A stretch of DNA of 36,866 nt from an uncultured bacterium (GCA_902826705.1 CADEFY010000001.1:2036-38901); one strand, 5' to 3'. Positions 24,022-33,137 are shown, counted from the stretch's first letter. The notes: generated from the sequence alone by a model not told the origin. Made by a program: numbers and translations.

Positions 24022-25236
24022 CTAGCTGTTGCGGTACGTGCTCACCAGCGCCAGCGCGCGGCGCGGCGTGGGATCGACGGGCTTGGCGTGGCCCAGCCGC
24101 ACGAGCAGTACGGGTTCCTCATCGGCGGTGGCGCCGAAGCGCGCGAGCAGCGCCTCGCGGTGCCGCGCGGACTCGATGGGGCCGGTCAGCGGCTGCTGCG
24201 CGATGCCGAGCGTGGCGGCCTTGAGCGCGAGCCGTTCGTAACTCTGGCCAGCGAGCAACCAGCGCGCGTCGCCTTCGCGCGGCCGCGTGGTGATCAGCAG
24301 CAGCGCGCCCGAGGACCGCACGCGTTCGCGCACCTCGCGCGCCACGCTCGAGGCGGCCCAGCCATGCAGCCACGCGCCGGGGCGCTGCGAGCGCCCGGCG
24401 AGCCAGCGCGCCACCCCATCCACGCCGAGGCGCTCCAGCGCCACGCCGTCGCCGCGACGGCGCGCGTCGCCGTCGTCGCCGCGCATCCAGCGCGCGCGCT
24501 CCTCGGCGATGCGGCGGTCGGCCGAGGTGGCGAGGCTCGCCTCGTGGCACAGGTCGGCCACGCGGCGGATCGCGGTGCGGTCGTCGATCCAGCGGATGCC
24601 GACGCCCTCGAACACCTGCGCCAGCATCTGCGCGCGGCTCTGCGGTTGGATCGCCCGGCCCTCGAACTCCCGCGGGTTGCTGCGGCGCTCGGCCAGGGCT
24701 CCGAACAACACGCGGTCGCGGCGCGCCCCACCCGCGTGCCAGCGCACCGTGGCCGCCACGAGCGGCGCGCCGCGGCGCTCGCTCAGGCCCCACGGCAGGT
24801 GCTGCGCCACGGGCTGCAGCCCCCAGGCGCGCGCGGCGACGAGCAGGTTCTCGAGCGCCGCGCCGAGCGAGACGTGCGCCAGGCGCTGGTCGGGGTCGGA
24901 GGCCGGCAGCGTGCGTGCGGCGTCGAGCACCACGCGCAGCACGTCGCCGTCGAGCTCGAACCGCCACGGCTGGGCGTTCCAGTGACTGGGCGCCAGGATC
25001 GCCGCGGCGATCAGCGCACGCGTCTGCTCGATCGCGCTCGCGGGCGTGGACTCGGGCAGCGTCCACGACTGCAGCGGCACGCGGTCGAGCCGCTGGGCCC
25101 AGCCGAGCGTGGGCGAGAGCGTGGTCCAGGCCGCCGCGCCGCCCAGGAGCACGAGGAACCGGCGGCGGTCCAGCGCGAGCGTCGCGAACTCGGGGGCGGC
25201 GGGCGGTGGCCCGGGACCCCGGAGAGGACCTGTCAT
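24022..25236 (-). CDS. Tat-exported nitroreductase-family (Acg-like) protein
   Basis: A 404-residue protein. The start at ATG 25236 is chosen over a farther in-frame ATG by the promoter geometry. A twin-arginine signal 'LDRRRFLVLLGGAAAW' lies at about residues 22-37. The body shows the split nitroreductase plan of Acg-type proteins: 'ILAPSHWNAQPWRFELDGD' (FMN-binding N-terminal motif), 'SLGAALENLLVAARAWGLQP', 'RRSNPREFEGR', and a second half with 'WLLAGQSYERLALKAATLGIAQQPL'. These proteins bind or mimic FMN sites, and the Mycobacterium Acg protein is thought to sequester flavin rather than catalyse. Export by Tat in folded, flavin-loaded form would make sense. No redox partner is adjacent. 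Confidence 0.8.
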   Translation of the reverse strand: MTGPLRGPGPPPAAPEFATLALDRRRFLVLLGGAAAWTTLSPTLGWAQRLDRVPLQSWTLPESTPASAIEQTRALIAAAILAPSHWNAQPWRFELDGDVLRVVLDAARTLPASDPDQRLAHVSLGAALENLLVAARAWGLQPVAQHLPWGLSERRGAPLVAATVRWHAGGARRDRVLFGALAERRSNPREFEGRAIQPQSRAQMLAQVFEGVGIRWIDDRTAIRRVADLCHEASLATSADRRIAEERARWMRGDDGDARRRGDGVALERLGVDGVARWLAGRSQRPGAWLHGWAASSVAREVRERVRSSGALLLITTRPREGDARWLLAGQSYERLALKAATLGIAQQPLTGPIESARHREALLARFGATADEEPVLLVRLGHAKPVDPTPRRALALVSTYRNS

Positions 25237-25243
25237 GGCCGGC

Positions 25244-25272
25244 AGCTTGGGAGCCGGGCGCGGGGGCGTCAA
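25244..25272 (-). promoter_or_regulatory. possible promoter of the nitroreductase gene
   Basis: On the minus strand, TTGACG (25267-25272), 17 nt and CAAGCT (25244-25249) lie 7 nt before the ATG. The -35 is strong and the -10 poor. The spacing again matches a leaderless start. Confidence 0.35.
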
Positions 25273-25400
25273 CAGCCGAGTGGCCGGCGCGGGCCGCCCT
25301 GCGACGGGAGCGGTGCGCCAAGTCGTTGTCATGCAACGGACAAGCTCAGGTCTCGGGGCGGACTGGCCGCCGCCCGGCGGCCCCGGTAGCGTGACGGCGC

Positions 25401-25931
25401 ATGGACCCGGCCCCCCTCCCCGCCCTCCGCCTCGTCACGGACCGCTCGCTCGATGCGCTGGCGCGGCGCCTGCGCGTGCTGGGCCATGATGTCGAGACCC
25501 TCGGCGGGGCACGGCTGGAGGAGCTGTTCGACCATGCCGAACGCTCGGGTCGCACCGTGATCACCCGCAGCCGGCGACGCCCGCGCCGCTGGCGCGACGT
25601 GCCGGTGCACACCGCCAGTGGCGCCCTGGCCGAGGACGTGCGCCGGCTGGCGGGCCTGGGGCCCGCCGCGGGGCCGCCGTTCTCGCGCTGCTCGCGCTGC
25701 AACGGCGCCCTGGCGCGGCGTTCGGCGTTCGAGGCGCACGGCGAGGTGCCGGGGCGCGTGGTCCGCTCGGGCCGGCCGCTCGCCCACTGCCCGGCCTGCG
25801 GCCAGTGGTTCTGGCTGGGCAGCCACGCGGCGCGGCTGACCGCCTGGCTCGAGGAGGCGCTCGGCCGGCGGCTGGAGTTCGAGGGCCGGGAGGCGCTGCC
25901 CCCGCCCGCCGGAGGCGTCCAGAACCCGTGA
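25401..25931 (+). CDS. Mut7-C RNase-domain protein with zinc ribbon
   Basis: A 176-residue protein. The N-terminal ~85 residues ('LVTDRSLDALARRLRVLGHDVETL', split; 'TVITRSRRRPRRWR') match the PIN-like Mut7-C fold, in which the family Asp (vD-sL--LAR-LR) begins the domain. A zinc ribbon follows, CSRC (about 97-100) and CPAC (about 130-133), the latter running into 'CGQWFWLGSHAARL', the usual end of this family ('CgkvYW-GsH'). The activity is inferred to be RNase-like from the fold; the acidic set is less complete than in canonical PIN nucleases, so the enzyme may be weak or regulatory. A TAGCGT hexamer ends 8 nt before the ATG. It lies alone between a divergent nitroreductase gene and the sugar-transfer genes. 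Confidence 0.78.
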   Translation: MDPAPLPALRLVTDRSLDALARRLRVLGHDVETLGGARLEELFDHAERSGRTVITRSRRRPRRWRDVPVHTASGALAEDVRRLAGLGPAAGPPFSRCSRCNGALARRSAFEAHGEVPGRVVRSGRPLAHCPACGQWFWLGSHAARLTAWLEEALGRRLEFEGREALPPPAGGVQNP

Positions 25932-26175
25932 GATCCGCATCCGGCACTGCTTTCTGCGGTTGCGCCATCGCCGCGGGCTCACGGACAATGGATGACGGAG
26001 CGCGGCCTGCAGAGCGATCGGGCCCGGAGAGAATCGTGGGGAGAGGCTCGTGACCTCGCAACCGCGCTCCACTCTCGACGACAGCCGGGTGCCGACGGAC
26101 CGACCTTCCGTCCCATCCGGCTTCGTCATATCCGGCGAGCCGCTCGCGGTCAGGCGGCGTTGCGCGCGATCAGGC

Positions 26176-26181
26176 TAGACT
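26176..26181 (+). promoter_or_regulatory. -10-like element before the glycosyltransferase gene
   Basis: TAGACT ends 10 nt before the ATG at 26192. No convincing -35 is seen 16-18 nt upstream. The 260 nt between 25932 and 26191 holds nothing else that I recognise. Confidence 0.3.
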
Positions 26182-26191
26182 CGATGGCCGC

Positions 26192-27046
26192 ATGCACCTC
26201 TCCGTCCTCGTCGTCACCTATCGCTCACGCGACCACATCCTGGCCTGCCTGAAGTCGATCGCCGCCGACCGGGGCGCACTCGAGACCGAGGTGCTGGTGC
26301 TCGACAACGCATCCGACGACGGGACGGCCGATCTCGTGCGCCACGAGGCGCCCGGCGTGCGCGTGATCGAGACCGGCGGCAACCTGGGCTACGCCAAGGC
26401 GGTCAATCGCGGCCTCGCCGCTTCGAGCGGCCGCGCAGTGCTCGTGCTCAACCCCGACTGCGTCGTGCAGCCCGGCGCACTCGCGGCGCTCGTGGCATGG
26501 CTCGAGGCGCACCCGCGCTCGGCCGTGTCCGCGCCGCAGATCCGCAATCCCGACGGCACCGTGGAGTGGAGTGCGCGCAGCTACCCCACCGCCCTCACGT
26601 TCCTCTTCAACCGCTACTCGCTGCTCACGAGGGTCTGGCCGGGCAATCCTTGGTCGCGGCGCTATCTGCTCTCCGACTGGGACCATGCCAGCCCCCGCTC
26701 GGTGGACTGGGTCTCGGGTGCGGCGATGTGCGTGCGGCGCGAGGCCGTGACCCAGGTGGGCGGCATGGACGAGGCGTTCTTCATGTTCAACGAGGACGTG
26801 GACTGGTGCCGGCGGTTCACGCTGGCCGGCTGGAGCGTGGACTACGTGCCGCAGGCGCAGGTGGTGCACGCGATCGGCGCCAGCAAGGGCCATGTCTCCG
26901 AACGCGTGATCCTCGAACGCCACCGCGGCATGATCCACTACTTCCGCAAGCACCACCCGTCGCATCCGCTGCTCGAGTGGCTGGGCGCCCGATTCATCAT
27001 GATGCGCGCGCGGCTCATGCTGGCGGCCAACGCGAGGAAGCGCTGA
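26192..27046 (+). CDS. family 2 glycosyltransferase (rhamnosyltransferase WbbL-like)
   Basis: A 284-residue GT-A enzyme that transfers a sugar from an NDP donor during surface polysaccharide synthesis, at the inner face of the cytoplasmic membrane. The opening 'LSVLVVTYRSRDHILACLKS', 'VLDNASDDGTADLV', 'GGNLGYAKAVNRGL' and the metal-binding DxD-like 'LVLNPDCVV' are typical of GT2. The acceptor part holds 'VDWVSGAAMCVRREAVTQVG' and 'FFMFNEDVDWCRRFTLAGW', the ED catalytic-base motif of WbbL-type rhamnosyltransferases. The stop shares one base with the start of the WecA/TagO-type gene (TGATG). The two genes therefore act together, the second loading the lipid carrier. Confidence 0.88.
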   Translation: MHLSVLVVTYRSRDHILACLKSIAADRGALETEVLVLDNASDDGTADLVRHEAPGVRVIETGGNLGYAKAVNRGLAASSGRAVLVLNPDCVVQPGALAALVAWLEAHPRSAVSAPQIRNPDGTVEWSARSYPTALTFLFNRYSLLTRVWPGNPWSRRYLLSDWDHASPRSVDWVSGAAMCVRREAVTQVGGMDEAFFMFNEDVDWCRRFTLAGWSVDYVPQAQVVHAIGASKGHVSERVILERHRGMIHYFRKHHPSHPLLEWLGARFIMMRARLMLAANARKR

Positions 27047-28119
27047 TGCCGGTCTCGCTGCAGCTCGCGCTCGCCGCCGCGTTGCTGGCATGCGCGCTCA
27101 CGCCGGTCGTGCGTGCGCTCGCGCTGCGCGTGGGGGCGGTGGACCTGCCGGGGCCGCGACGCGTGCACACCGCGCCCATGCCGCGCTTCGGCGGCCTGGC
27201 GATCGCCGTGGCGGTGATCGCCGTGGCATGGATCGCACGACTGCTGCCGGGACCGGCGCAGTTGTTCGATCCGCGGCCGCTCGTCGGGTTCACGTGCGCG
27301 GCGATCCCGGTGCTGGCGCTCGGCATGGCCGACGACCGCTGGAGCGTGAGCCCCTGGGTCAAGCTGGCGCTGCAGGCGTGCGCGGCGCTGACGCTCGTGG
27401 CGTTCGGCTACGGCGTGCCCGTGCTGACCAATCCGTTCGGCCCCGCGATCCCGTCGGGCGCGTGGAACGTGCCGCTCACCGTGCTATGGGTGCTCGCGAT
27501 CACCAACGCCATCAACCTGATCGACGGGCTCGACGGGCTCGCCGCCGGCGTCGTGATCATCGCGTGTGCATCGCTGTGGTGGGTGTCGCGCTCGCACGGC
27601 GACTTCTATGTGATGTTCCTGACCGCGCTGATCTCGGGCGGCTGCGCGGGGTTCCTGGTCTGGAACCACCCGCCCGCCAAGGTGTTCATGGGCGATACCG
27701 GCAGCCAGTTCCTGGGGCTCGCGCTGGCCGCGGTGAGCCTGCTCGAGAACCGCAAGGGCTCGGCCGCCGTCACGCTGCTGCTGCCGCTGGTGGCGCTGGG
27801 GATCCCGCTGTTCGACAGCGCGTTCGCGTTCGTGCGCCGCGCGGTGAGTGGCGCGCATGTGTTCCGCGGCGACCGCGACCACCTGCATCACCGGCTGCTC
27901 GCTGCGGGGTTGTCGCACCGCGGTGCGGTGTACGCCCTGTGGGCGCTGTCGGCCGTGTTCGCGGTGGTGGCGGTGCTGCTCGATGCGCTGCCGCGCACGT
28001 GGTCGGTGCTGCTCGTGACCGTGCTCGGGGTGGTGCTGTTCGTGACGCTCGAGGGCCTGCGCTTCGTGCAGCGGGACCGCGCCAGCCGCTCGCGCCAGCG
28101 CCCCGCGGGGAGGCGCTGA
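27046..28119 (+). CDS. undecaprenyl-phosphate sugar-1-phosphate transferase (WecA/TagO/MraY family)
   Basis: A 357-residue polytopic enzyme moving a sugar-1-phosphate (GlcNAc-1-P in WecA and TagO) from UDP-sugar onto undecaprenyl phosphate, the first step of O-antigen, teichoic-acid or capsule assembly. About ten or eleven helices are predicted. Hallmarks are 'GMADDRWSVSPWVKL' (Asp-rich loop 2), 'NAINLIDGLDGLAAG' with the Mg/uridine Asp residues, 'KVFMGDTGSQFLGL', and the cytoplasmic HxHH-like 'GDRDHLHHRLLAAG' of the WecA branch. MraY has a different loop. It is start-coupled to the GT2 gene. Whether the lipid-linked sugar feeds LPS or an exopolysaccharide cannot be told. Confidence 0.93.
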   Translation: MPVSLQLALAAALLACALTPVVRALALRVGAVDLPGPRRVHTAPMPRFGGLAIAVAVIAVAWIARLLPGPAQLFDPRPLVGFTCAAIPVLALGMADDRWSVSPWVKLALQACAALTLVAFGYGVPVLTNPFGPAIPSGAWNVPLTVLWVLAITNAINLIDGLDGLAAGVVIIACASLWWVSRSHGDFYVMFLTALISGGCAGFLVWNHPPAKVFMGDTGSQFLGLALAAVSLLENRKGSAAVTLLLPLVALGIPLFDSAFAFVRRAVSGAHVFRGDRDHLHHRLLAAGLSHRGAVYALWALSAVFAVVAVLLDALPRTWSVLLVTVLGVVLFVTLEGLRFVQRDRASRSRQRPAGRR

Positions 28120-28136
28120 CGCGAGCGGCCGGCGTC
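28118..28136. terminator. small hairpin at convergent stops
   Basis: GACGC (28118-28122) and GCGTC (28132-28136) pair around a 9-nt loop between the stops of the WecA-type gene and the convergent secreted protein. It is weak and lacks a U-tract. Confidence 0.25.
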
Positions 28137-28858
28137 TAGTCGTCGATGACCTCGGCCTCGAACGGAAGCTCGGCGCCGGGTGACGGCAGCTCGGCGAGCG
28201 CGGCGCGCAGCGGTTCGAGCTGCCGATCGCGATCCGCCGGCGAGAGCCGCAGCGCCTGCAGCGCCACCACGCGCACGCGGCCGTCGAATCGCACGGGCAC
28301 GATCAACAGGTCCTCGTCCCCCATGCGGTCACTGGCCAGCACACGCTCCGGACGGCCGTGCTCGAGCTGGCGCACGGTGAGCCGCGCGCCCAGCGGGCCC
28401 TCGCGATCGCGCCGCACGCTGAAGCCGTCGCCCTGAGGTGACTTGAACACGAGCGTGGCCCCGACCGCGCCATGCACGAGCGTGCCGAAGACCACGTCAC
28501 CGTCGGGTGCGGTGGGGGCCATGCGCTCGCGCAGCGCCCTCGCCGCCTCGCGCCCCACGAGCGCGCGGCCCACGCGCGGCAGCGCACGCGGCGGCGGCGT
28601 GACGCTGCCACTGGGCTCGATGAGCGTGAGGCCCACCACCGACTCGCCCATGCTGTCGATGAACCGGCCGCCGCCCCCGCCCGAACACGCGCCGGTGAGC
28701 AGGCACACCCCGGGCGGCAGCTCGAGGCATGCGCGCGCCACGGGCTGGTTGGTGCTGAGACAGCGCAGGCCAGGGCCACAGGCGAAGCACTGCGCGCGGA
28801 CGGCACGGGGCGGCGCCAGCAGGGAGACCACGACGAGGAGGACGAGAGCGACACGCAC
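28136..28858 (-). CDS. secreted Cys-rich protein of unknown function
   Basis: A 240-residue exported protein. The GTG at 28858 is chosen because GAGG lies 8 nt upstream and a signal peptide begins there (MRVALVLLVVVSLLAPPRAV, then RAQ). The mature N-terminus carries a cluster of six Cys within about 35 residues (CFACGPGLRC ... ACLELPPGVC ... GAC), probably three disulfides. A Gly-rich stretch follows, then a domain with 'FGTLVHGAVGATLVFKSPQG' and 'EDLLIVPVRFDGRVRVVALQ'. I do not recognise the family. It is convergent with the WecA-type gene and divergent from the kdp operon, with a 280-bp gap between. Confidence 0.6.
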   Translation of the reverse strand: MRVALVLLVVVSLLAPPRAVRAQCFACGPGLRCLSTNQPVARACLELPPGVCLLTGACSGGGGGRFIDSMGESVVGLTLIEPSGSVTPPPRALPRVGRALVGREAARALRERMAPTAPDGDVVFGTLVHGAVGATLVFKSPQGDGFSVRRDREGPLGARLTVRQLEHGRPERVLASDRMGDEDLLIVPVRFDGRVRVVALQALRLSPADRDRQLEPLRAALAELPSPGAELPFEAEVIDD

Positions 28859-29036
28859 GGCGAGCACCTCACAGCGGGGGCGGAGGGTGCGGGGTGCGAT
28901 GGCCTGAGCAGGTGGCGTGCCGGGGGCGCTCGACGCGCCACGCCGCGGCTTGTGCGCTCCCTCCGCGCCCAGCGCGTGACACCCGTGTGGGCGAAGCGAC
29001 GACGGGTGCTCCGCGCCCTGCCCGCTGCCGCCCCCT

Positions 29037-29106
29037 CTTGATGCCCGCTTGATGCCGGTCCGCTCCCTCCTTGCACCCCCCTGATGCCCCCGTGCCGTCT
29101 GATGGG
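29037..29106 (+). promoter_or_regulatory. direct-repeat cluster upstream of the kdp operon
   Basis: CTTGATGCC occurs twice with an 11-bp period (29037-29045 and 29048-29056). Related words CCTGATGCC (29080-29088) and TCTGATGGG (29098-29106) follow. The helical-turn spacing resembles tandem response-regulator sites, and KdpE would be the obvious candidate. The actual binding protein is unknown. Confidence 0.35.
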
Positions 29107-29138
29107 TGTGGGCCCGATGGCGGGCCGAGGAGGTCGTC

Positions 29139-29225
29139 GTGGCGGACGTGATCTGGGTGCTGCTGATCGTGGTGTGCTTCGCGCTCGCGCGGCTGTTCGT
29201 GCGCGTGTGCGAGCGGCTGCAGTGA
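29139..29225 (+). CDS. 28-residue membrane microprotein leading the kdp operon
   Basis: A GTG-started frame with an excellent SD (GAGGAGG, 29127-29133, 5 nt before the start). It encodes one transmembrane helix, VADVIWVLLIVVCFALARLF, then VRVCERLQ. The 'F-A-a---V-vCerL' end recalls small unnamed proteins encoded just before kdpF in other genomes. It is far too short for most gene callers. It may stabilise the Kdp complex as KdpF does, or act as a leader for translation coupling. The SD and position support it as a real gene; its function is inferred from context. Confidence 0.55.
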   Translation: MADVIWVLLIVVCFALARLFVRVCERLQ

Positions 29226-29239
29226 GAGGGGGCGGGACC

Positions 29240-29326
29240 GTGCTGCATGGCATCGGTGCAGTCGTCGCAGTGCTTTTGCTTCTCTATCTGGGGGTGGCAT
29301 TGCTCCACCCGGAGCGATTCGAATGA
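29240..29326 (+). CDS. kdpF: KdpF, small stabilising subunit of the K+ ATPase
   Basis: A 28-residue single-helix protein with GTG start. It has the KdpF pattern of a hydrophobic helix closing '[14 protein letters not shown]', comparable to the family's '-Y---AL--PE-F'. KdpF sits in the membrane beside KdpA and stabilises the complex. A purine-rich run (GAGAGGGGGCGGG) precedes the start, and the stop overlaps the kdpA ATG (ATGA), as is usual for this operon. Confidence 0.8.
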   Translation: MLHGIGAVVAVLLLLYLGVALLHPERFE

Positions 29327-31071
29327 ACGCACATGACTGGGTCCAGGTCCTGTTCTACCTCGCGGTGCTGCTCGCGATCGCGCTGCCGCTCGGCGCGTTC
29401 ATCGCGCAGGTGCTCGAGGGTCGGCGCCATGCGCTCACGCCGCTGCTCGGCGGAGTCGAGCGGCTGTGCTATCGCGCGGCCGGCGTGGACCCCGCGCGCG
29501 AGATGGGCTGGAAGGCCTACGCGCTCGCGATGCTCGCGTTCAACGCGATCGGCCTGGTGGTCGTGTACGCGATGCAGCGCCTGCAAGGCGCGCTGCCGCT
29601 GAACCCGCAGCGTCTCGGCGCCGTCAGCGACCACTCGGCGTTCAACACGGCGGTGAGTTTCGCGAGCAACACCAACTGGCAGGGCTACGGTGGCGAGACC
29701 ACCATGAGCATGCTCACCCAGATGCTCGGGCTGACCGTGCAGAACTTCGTCTCGGCGGCCACCGGCATCGCCGTGCTCGCCGCGCTCATCCGCGCGCTGT
29801 CGCGGCGCTCGGCGGACACGGTGGGCAACTTCTGGGCCGACCTCGTGCGCAGCACCGTGCATGTGCTGCTCCCATTGTCCCTCGTGCTGGCGGTCATGCT
29901 CGTCAGTCAGGGCGTGCCGCAGAGCTTCCGCGCGCCGGTCGCAGCCACGGTGCTCGAGCCGGCCACCGCGTCCGACGGCTCCCCGGTGACGCAGCAGCAG
30001 ATCGTGGTGGGGCCGGTCGCCTCGCAGGTGGCCATCAAGCAGCTCGGCACGAACGGCGGCGGCTACTACAACGTCAACTCCGCGCACCCGCTCGAGAACC
30101 CCACGCCGTTCAGCAACCTGCTCGAGCTGCTCGCGATCCTGCTGATCCCCGCCGCGCTGTGCTTCACGTTCGGCCGCATGGTGGGTGATCCCCGCCAGGG
30201 CTGGGCGGTGTTCGTGGCCATGGCCGTGCTGTTCGTGGCGTTCCTCGGGGTCACGCTGTGGGCCGAGTCGCAGCCGCGCCCGGCGCTGCACGCGCTCGGC
30301 GTCGACGCGCAGGCGTCCGAATCGCAGCCCGGCGGCAACACCGAGGGCAAGGAGACGCGTTTCGGCATCGTGCAGTCGGCGCTGTGGGCCACCGCGACCA
30401 CGGCCGCGTCGAACGGCTCGGTCAACTCCATGCACGACTCGTTCTCGCCGCTCGGCGGACTCGCGCCGATGGCGCTGATCCAGTTGGGCGAGGTCGTGTT
30501 CGGCGGCGTGGGCTCGGGGCTCTACGGCATGCTGGTGTTCGCGATCCTCACCGTGTTCATGGCCGGACTCATGGTGGGTCGCACGCCGGAGTATCTCGGC
30601 AAGAAGATCGAGGCATTCGAGATGAAGATGGCATCGCTGGTGGTCCTGATCCCCCCGGCGCTGGTGCTGCTCGGCACCGCCCTCGCGGTGAGTGTCCCGG
30701 CCGGCACCGCCACGCTCGGCAACCCCGGCGTGCATGGGTTCAGCGAGATCCTGTATGCGCTCTCGTCCGCGGCCAACAACAACGGCAGTGCGTTCGCCGG
30801 GCTCGGCGCCGCCACGCCGTTCTACGATCCGCTGCTCGGCATCGCCATGTTCTTCGGCCGGTACGCGCTGGCCGTGGCGGTGCTGGCACTGGCGGGCGCG
30901 CTCGCGCGCAAGCCGCGTGTCGCGCCCGGCGCGGGCACGCTGCCCACGCACACCCCGCTGTTCGTGGCCATGCTCGTGGGTGTGGTGCTCGTGGTCGGGG
31001 CGCTCACGTTCGTGCCCGCGCTCGCGCTCGGGCCGATCGTGGAGCACCTCCAGCTGCAGGGTGCACGATGA
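29323..31071 (+). CDS. kdpA: potassium-transporting ATPase subunit KdpA
   Basis: A 582-residue channel-like subunit that selects K+ in the high-affinity KdpFABC pump. Pore-loop segments are visible as '[14 protein letters not shown]', '[20 protein letters not shown]', '[19 protein letters not shown]' and '[14 protein letters not shown]', the four selectivity-filter regions of KdpA. Length is close to the usual 560-600. The start overlaps the kdpF stop and the stop overlaps the kdpB ATG, so expression is tightly coupled. Confidence 0.97.
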   Translation: MNAHDWVQVLFYLAVLLAIALPLGAFIAQVLEGRRHALTPLLGGVERLCYRAAGVDPAREMGWKAYALAMLAFNAIGLVVVYAMQRLQGALPLNPQRLGAVSDHSAFNTAVSFASNTNWQGYGGETTMSMLTQMLGLTVQNFVSAATGIAVLAALIRALSRRSADTVGNFWADLVRSTVHVLLPLSLVLAVMLVSQGVPQSFRAPVAATVLEPATASDGSPVTQQQIVVGPVASQVAIKQLGTNGGGYYNVNSAHPLENPTPFSNLLELLAILLIPAALCFTFGRMVGDPRQGWAVFVAMAVLFVAFLGVTLWAESQPRPALHALGVDAQASESQPGGNTEGKETRFGIVQSALWATATTAASNGSVNSMHDSFSPLGGLAPMALIQLGEVVFGGVGSGLYGMLVFAILTVFMAGLMVGRTPEYLGKKIEAFEMKMASLVVLIPPALVLLGTALAVSVPAGTATLGNPGVHGFSEILYALSSAANNNGSAFAGLGAATPFYDPLLGIAMFFGRYALAVAVLALAGALARKPRVAPGAGTLPTHTPLFVAMLVGVVLVVGALTFVPALALGPIVEHLQLQGAR

Positions 31072-33128
31072 GCGCCCGGCCGATGTTCGACGGCGCGATC
31101 GTGCGCCGCGCGCTGATCGACGCGTTCCGTAAGCTCGATCCACGGCACCAACTGCGCAACCCGGTGCTGTTCGTGGTGTTCGTCTGTGCGATCACCACTT
31201 CGCTCACGGCGGTGCTCGCTGCGCGCGGCCAGGGCGAGGAGCCGTTCGGGTTCGTGGCAGCGATCGCCGTGTGGCTGTGGTTCACGGTGCTGTTCGCCAA
31301 CTTCGCCGAGGCCATGGCCGAGGGCCGCGGCAAGGCACAAGCCGACTCGCTGCGTCGCGCACGCGGCCACGTGATGGCCAAGCAACTCCTCGACCCCGAG
31401 GACCATCTGTCGATCTCGGTGATGCCCTCGACCGAGCTGCGCAAGGGGCACGTCTTCATCGTGCATGCAGGCGACGTCCTGCCCAGCGACGGGGAGATCA
31501 TCGAGGGCGTGGCATCGGTGGACGAGAGCGCCATCACGGGCGAGAGCGCGCCGGTGATCCGCGAGAGCGGCGGCGACCGCAGTGCGGTCACCGGCGGCAC
31601 GCGCGTGCTCTCGGACTGGCTGGTGGTGCGGGTCACGGCCGACCCGGGCCAGACGTTCCTCGACCGCATGAGCGGCATGGTCGAGGGCGCCAAGCGCCAG
31701 AAGACACCCAACGAGATCGCGCTCGCGATCCTGCTGGCGGCGCTGACGATCGTCTTCCTGCTCGCCACCGCCACGCTGCTGCCGTTCTCGCAGTACGCGG
31801 TTCGGGCCACCGGCGCCGGGGAGCCGGTCACCGTCACCGTGCTCAGCGCGCTGCTCGTGTGCCTGATCCCCACCACGATCGGTGGGCTGCTCTCTGCGAT
31901 CGGCATCGCCGGCATGGACCGCATGACGCAGGCCAACGTGGTCGCGATGTCGGGTCGCGCCGTGGAGGCGGCTGGCGACATCGACGTGCTGCTGCTCGAC
32001 AAGACCGGCACCATCACGCTGGGCAATCGTCAGGCGACGGCGTTCCATCCGGCCGCCGGCGTCACCGCCGCGGAGATGGCGGACGCCGCGCAGCTGGCCT
32101 CGCTCGCCGACGAGACGCCCGAAGGCCGCAGCATCGTGGTGCTGGCCAAGGAGCAGTTCGGCCTGCGTGAGCGCGATCTGCATGCGCTGGGCGCCGTGTT
32201 CGTGCCGTTCTCGGCGCAGACGCGCATGAGCGGTGTGGACATGGGCACGCGCCGCATCCGAAAGGGCGCGGCAGACCGCATCGCGGAGCATGTGCGCGAA
32301 CAGGGTGGCGATCTGCCCGCGGATGTCCGCGACCTCGTCGAGAGCATCGCACGCGGCGGCGGCACGCCGTTGGCGGTGGCCGATGGCGCGCGCGTGCTGG
32401 GCGTGATCCACCTCAAGGACATCGTCAAGGGCGGCATGCGCGAGCGCTTCGCACAGATGCGCAGCATGGGCATCAAGACGATCATGATCACGGGGGACAA
32501 CCCGCTCACCGCGGCCGCGATCGCCGCCGAGGCGGGCGTGGACGACTTCCTCGCTGAGGCCACACCTGAGGCCAAGCTGGCGTTGATCCGCGAGCACCAG
32601 GCGGGTGGCCGGCTGGTGGCCATGACGGGCGATGGCACCAACGACGCGCCGGCGCTGGCGCAGGCCGACGTGGCCGTGGCCATGAACTCGGGCACTCAGG
32701 CCGCCAAAGAAGCCGGCAACATGGTCGACCTGGATTCCAACCCCACCAAGCTCATCGAGATCGTGGAGACCGGCAAGCAGTTGCTCATGACGCGCGGCGC
32801 GCTCACCACGTTCAGCGTGACGAATGACGTGGCGAAGTACTTCGCGATCATCCCGGCGGCATTCGCCAGCACGTTCCCGGTGCTCGGCGCGTTGAACGTG
32901 ATGCAGCTCGCCACGCCCCAGAGCGCGATCCTGTCTGCGGTGATCTTCAACGCGCTGGTCATCGTGGCGTTGATCCCGCTGGCACTGCGCGGCGTGCGCT
33001 ACCGACCCGTGGGCGCGGCGGTGGTGCTGCGCGACCACCTGCTCATCTACGGCCTCGGCGGGCTGCTGGTGCCGTTCGCCGGCATCAAGCTGATCGACAT
33101 GCTGCTCGTCGCGTTGCGGCTCACCTAG
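31068..33128 (+). CDS. kdpB: potassium-transporting ATPase subunit KdpB
   Basis: A 686-residue P-type ATPase (P1A) that drives K+ uptake. It shows '[12 protein letters not shown]' (A domain), phosphorylated D311 in '[13 protein letters not shown]', '[10 protein letters not shown]' in the nucleotide domain, '[20 protein letters not shown]' and '[20 protein letters not shown]'. Length is normal. The ATG overlaps the kdpA stop. The frame is open far upstream but that part is out of frame with kdpA and not coding. Confidence 0.97.
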   Translation: MSARPMFDGAIVRRALIDAFRKLDPRHQLRNPVLFVVFVCAITTSLTAVLAARGQGEEPFGFVAAIAVWLWFTVLFANFAEAMAEGRGKAQADSLRRARGHVMAKQLLDPEDHLSISVMPSTELRKGHVFIVHAGDVLPSDGEIIEGVASVDESAITGESAPVIRESGGDRSAVTGGTRVLSDWLVVRVTADPGQTFLDRMSGMVEGAKRQKTPNEIALAILLAALTIVFLLATATLLPFSQYAVRATGAGEPVTVTVLSALLVCLIPTTIGGLLSAIGIAGMDRMTQANVVAMSGRAVEAAGDIDVLLLDKTGTITLGNRQATAFHPAAGVTAAEMADAAQLASLADETPEGRSIVVLAKEQFGLRERDLHALGAVFVPFSAQTRMSGVDMGTRRIRKGAADRIAEHVREQGGDLPADVRDLVESIARGGGTPLAVADGARVLGVIHLKDIVKGGMRERFAQMRSMGIKTIMITGDNPLTAAAIAAEAGVDDFLAEATPEAKLALIREHQAGGRLVAMTGDGTNDAPALAQADVAVAMNSGTQAAKEAGNMVDLDSNPTKLIEIVETGKQLLMTRGALTTFSVTNDVAKYFAIIPAAFASTFPVLGALNVMQLATPQSAILSAVIFNALVIVALIPLALRGVRYRPVGAAVVLRDHLLIYGLGGLLVPFAGIKLIDMLLVALRLT

Positions 33129-33137
33129 GAGATTCCC

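Noticed and set aside
23938-25389. A 483-codon plus-strand frame across the nitroreductase gene
   Set aside because: Antisense to a gene with Tat signal and nitroreductase motifs; no SD and low-complexity product.
28472-29041. Plus-strand frame overlapping the Cys-rich secreted protein
   Set aside because: Low-complexity composition and no start signal; the minus-strand frame has a signal peptide and an SD.
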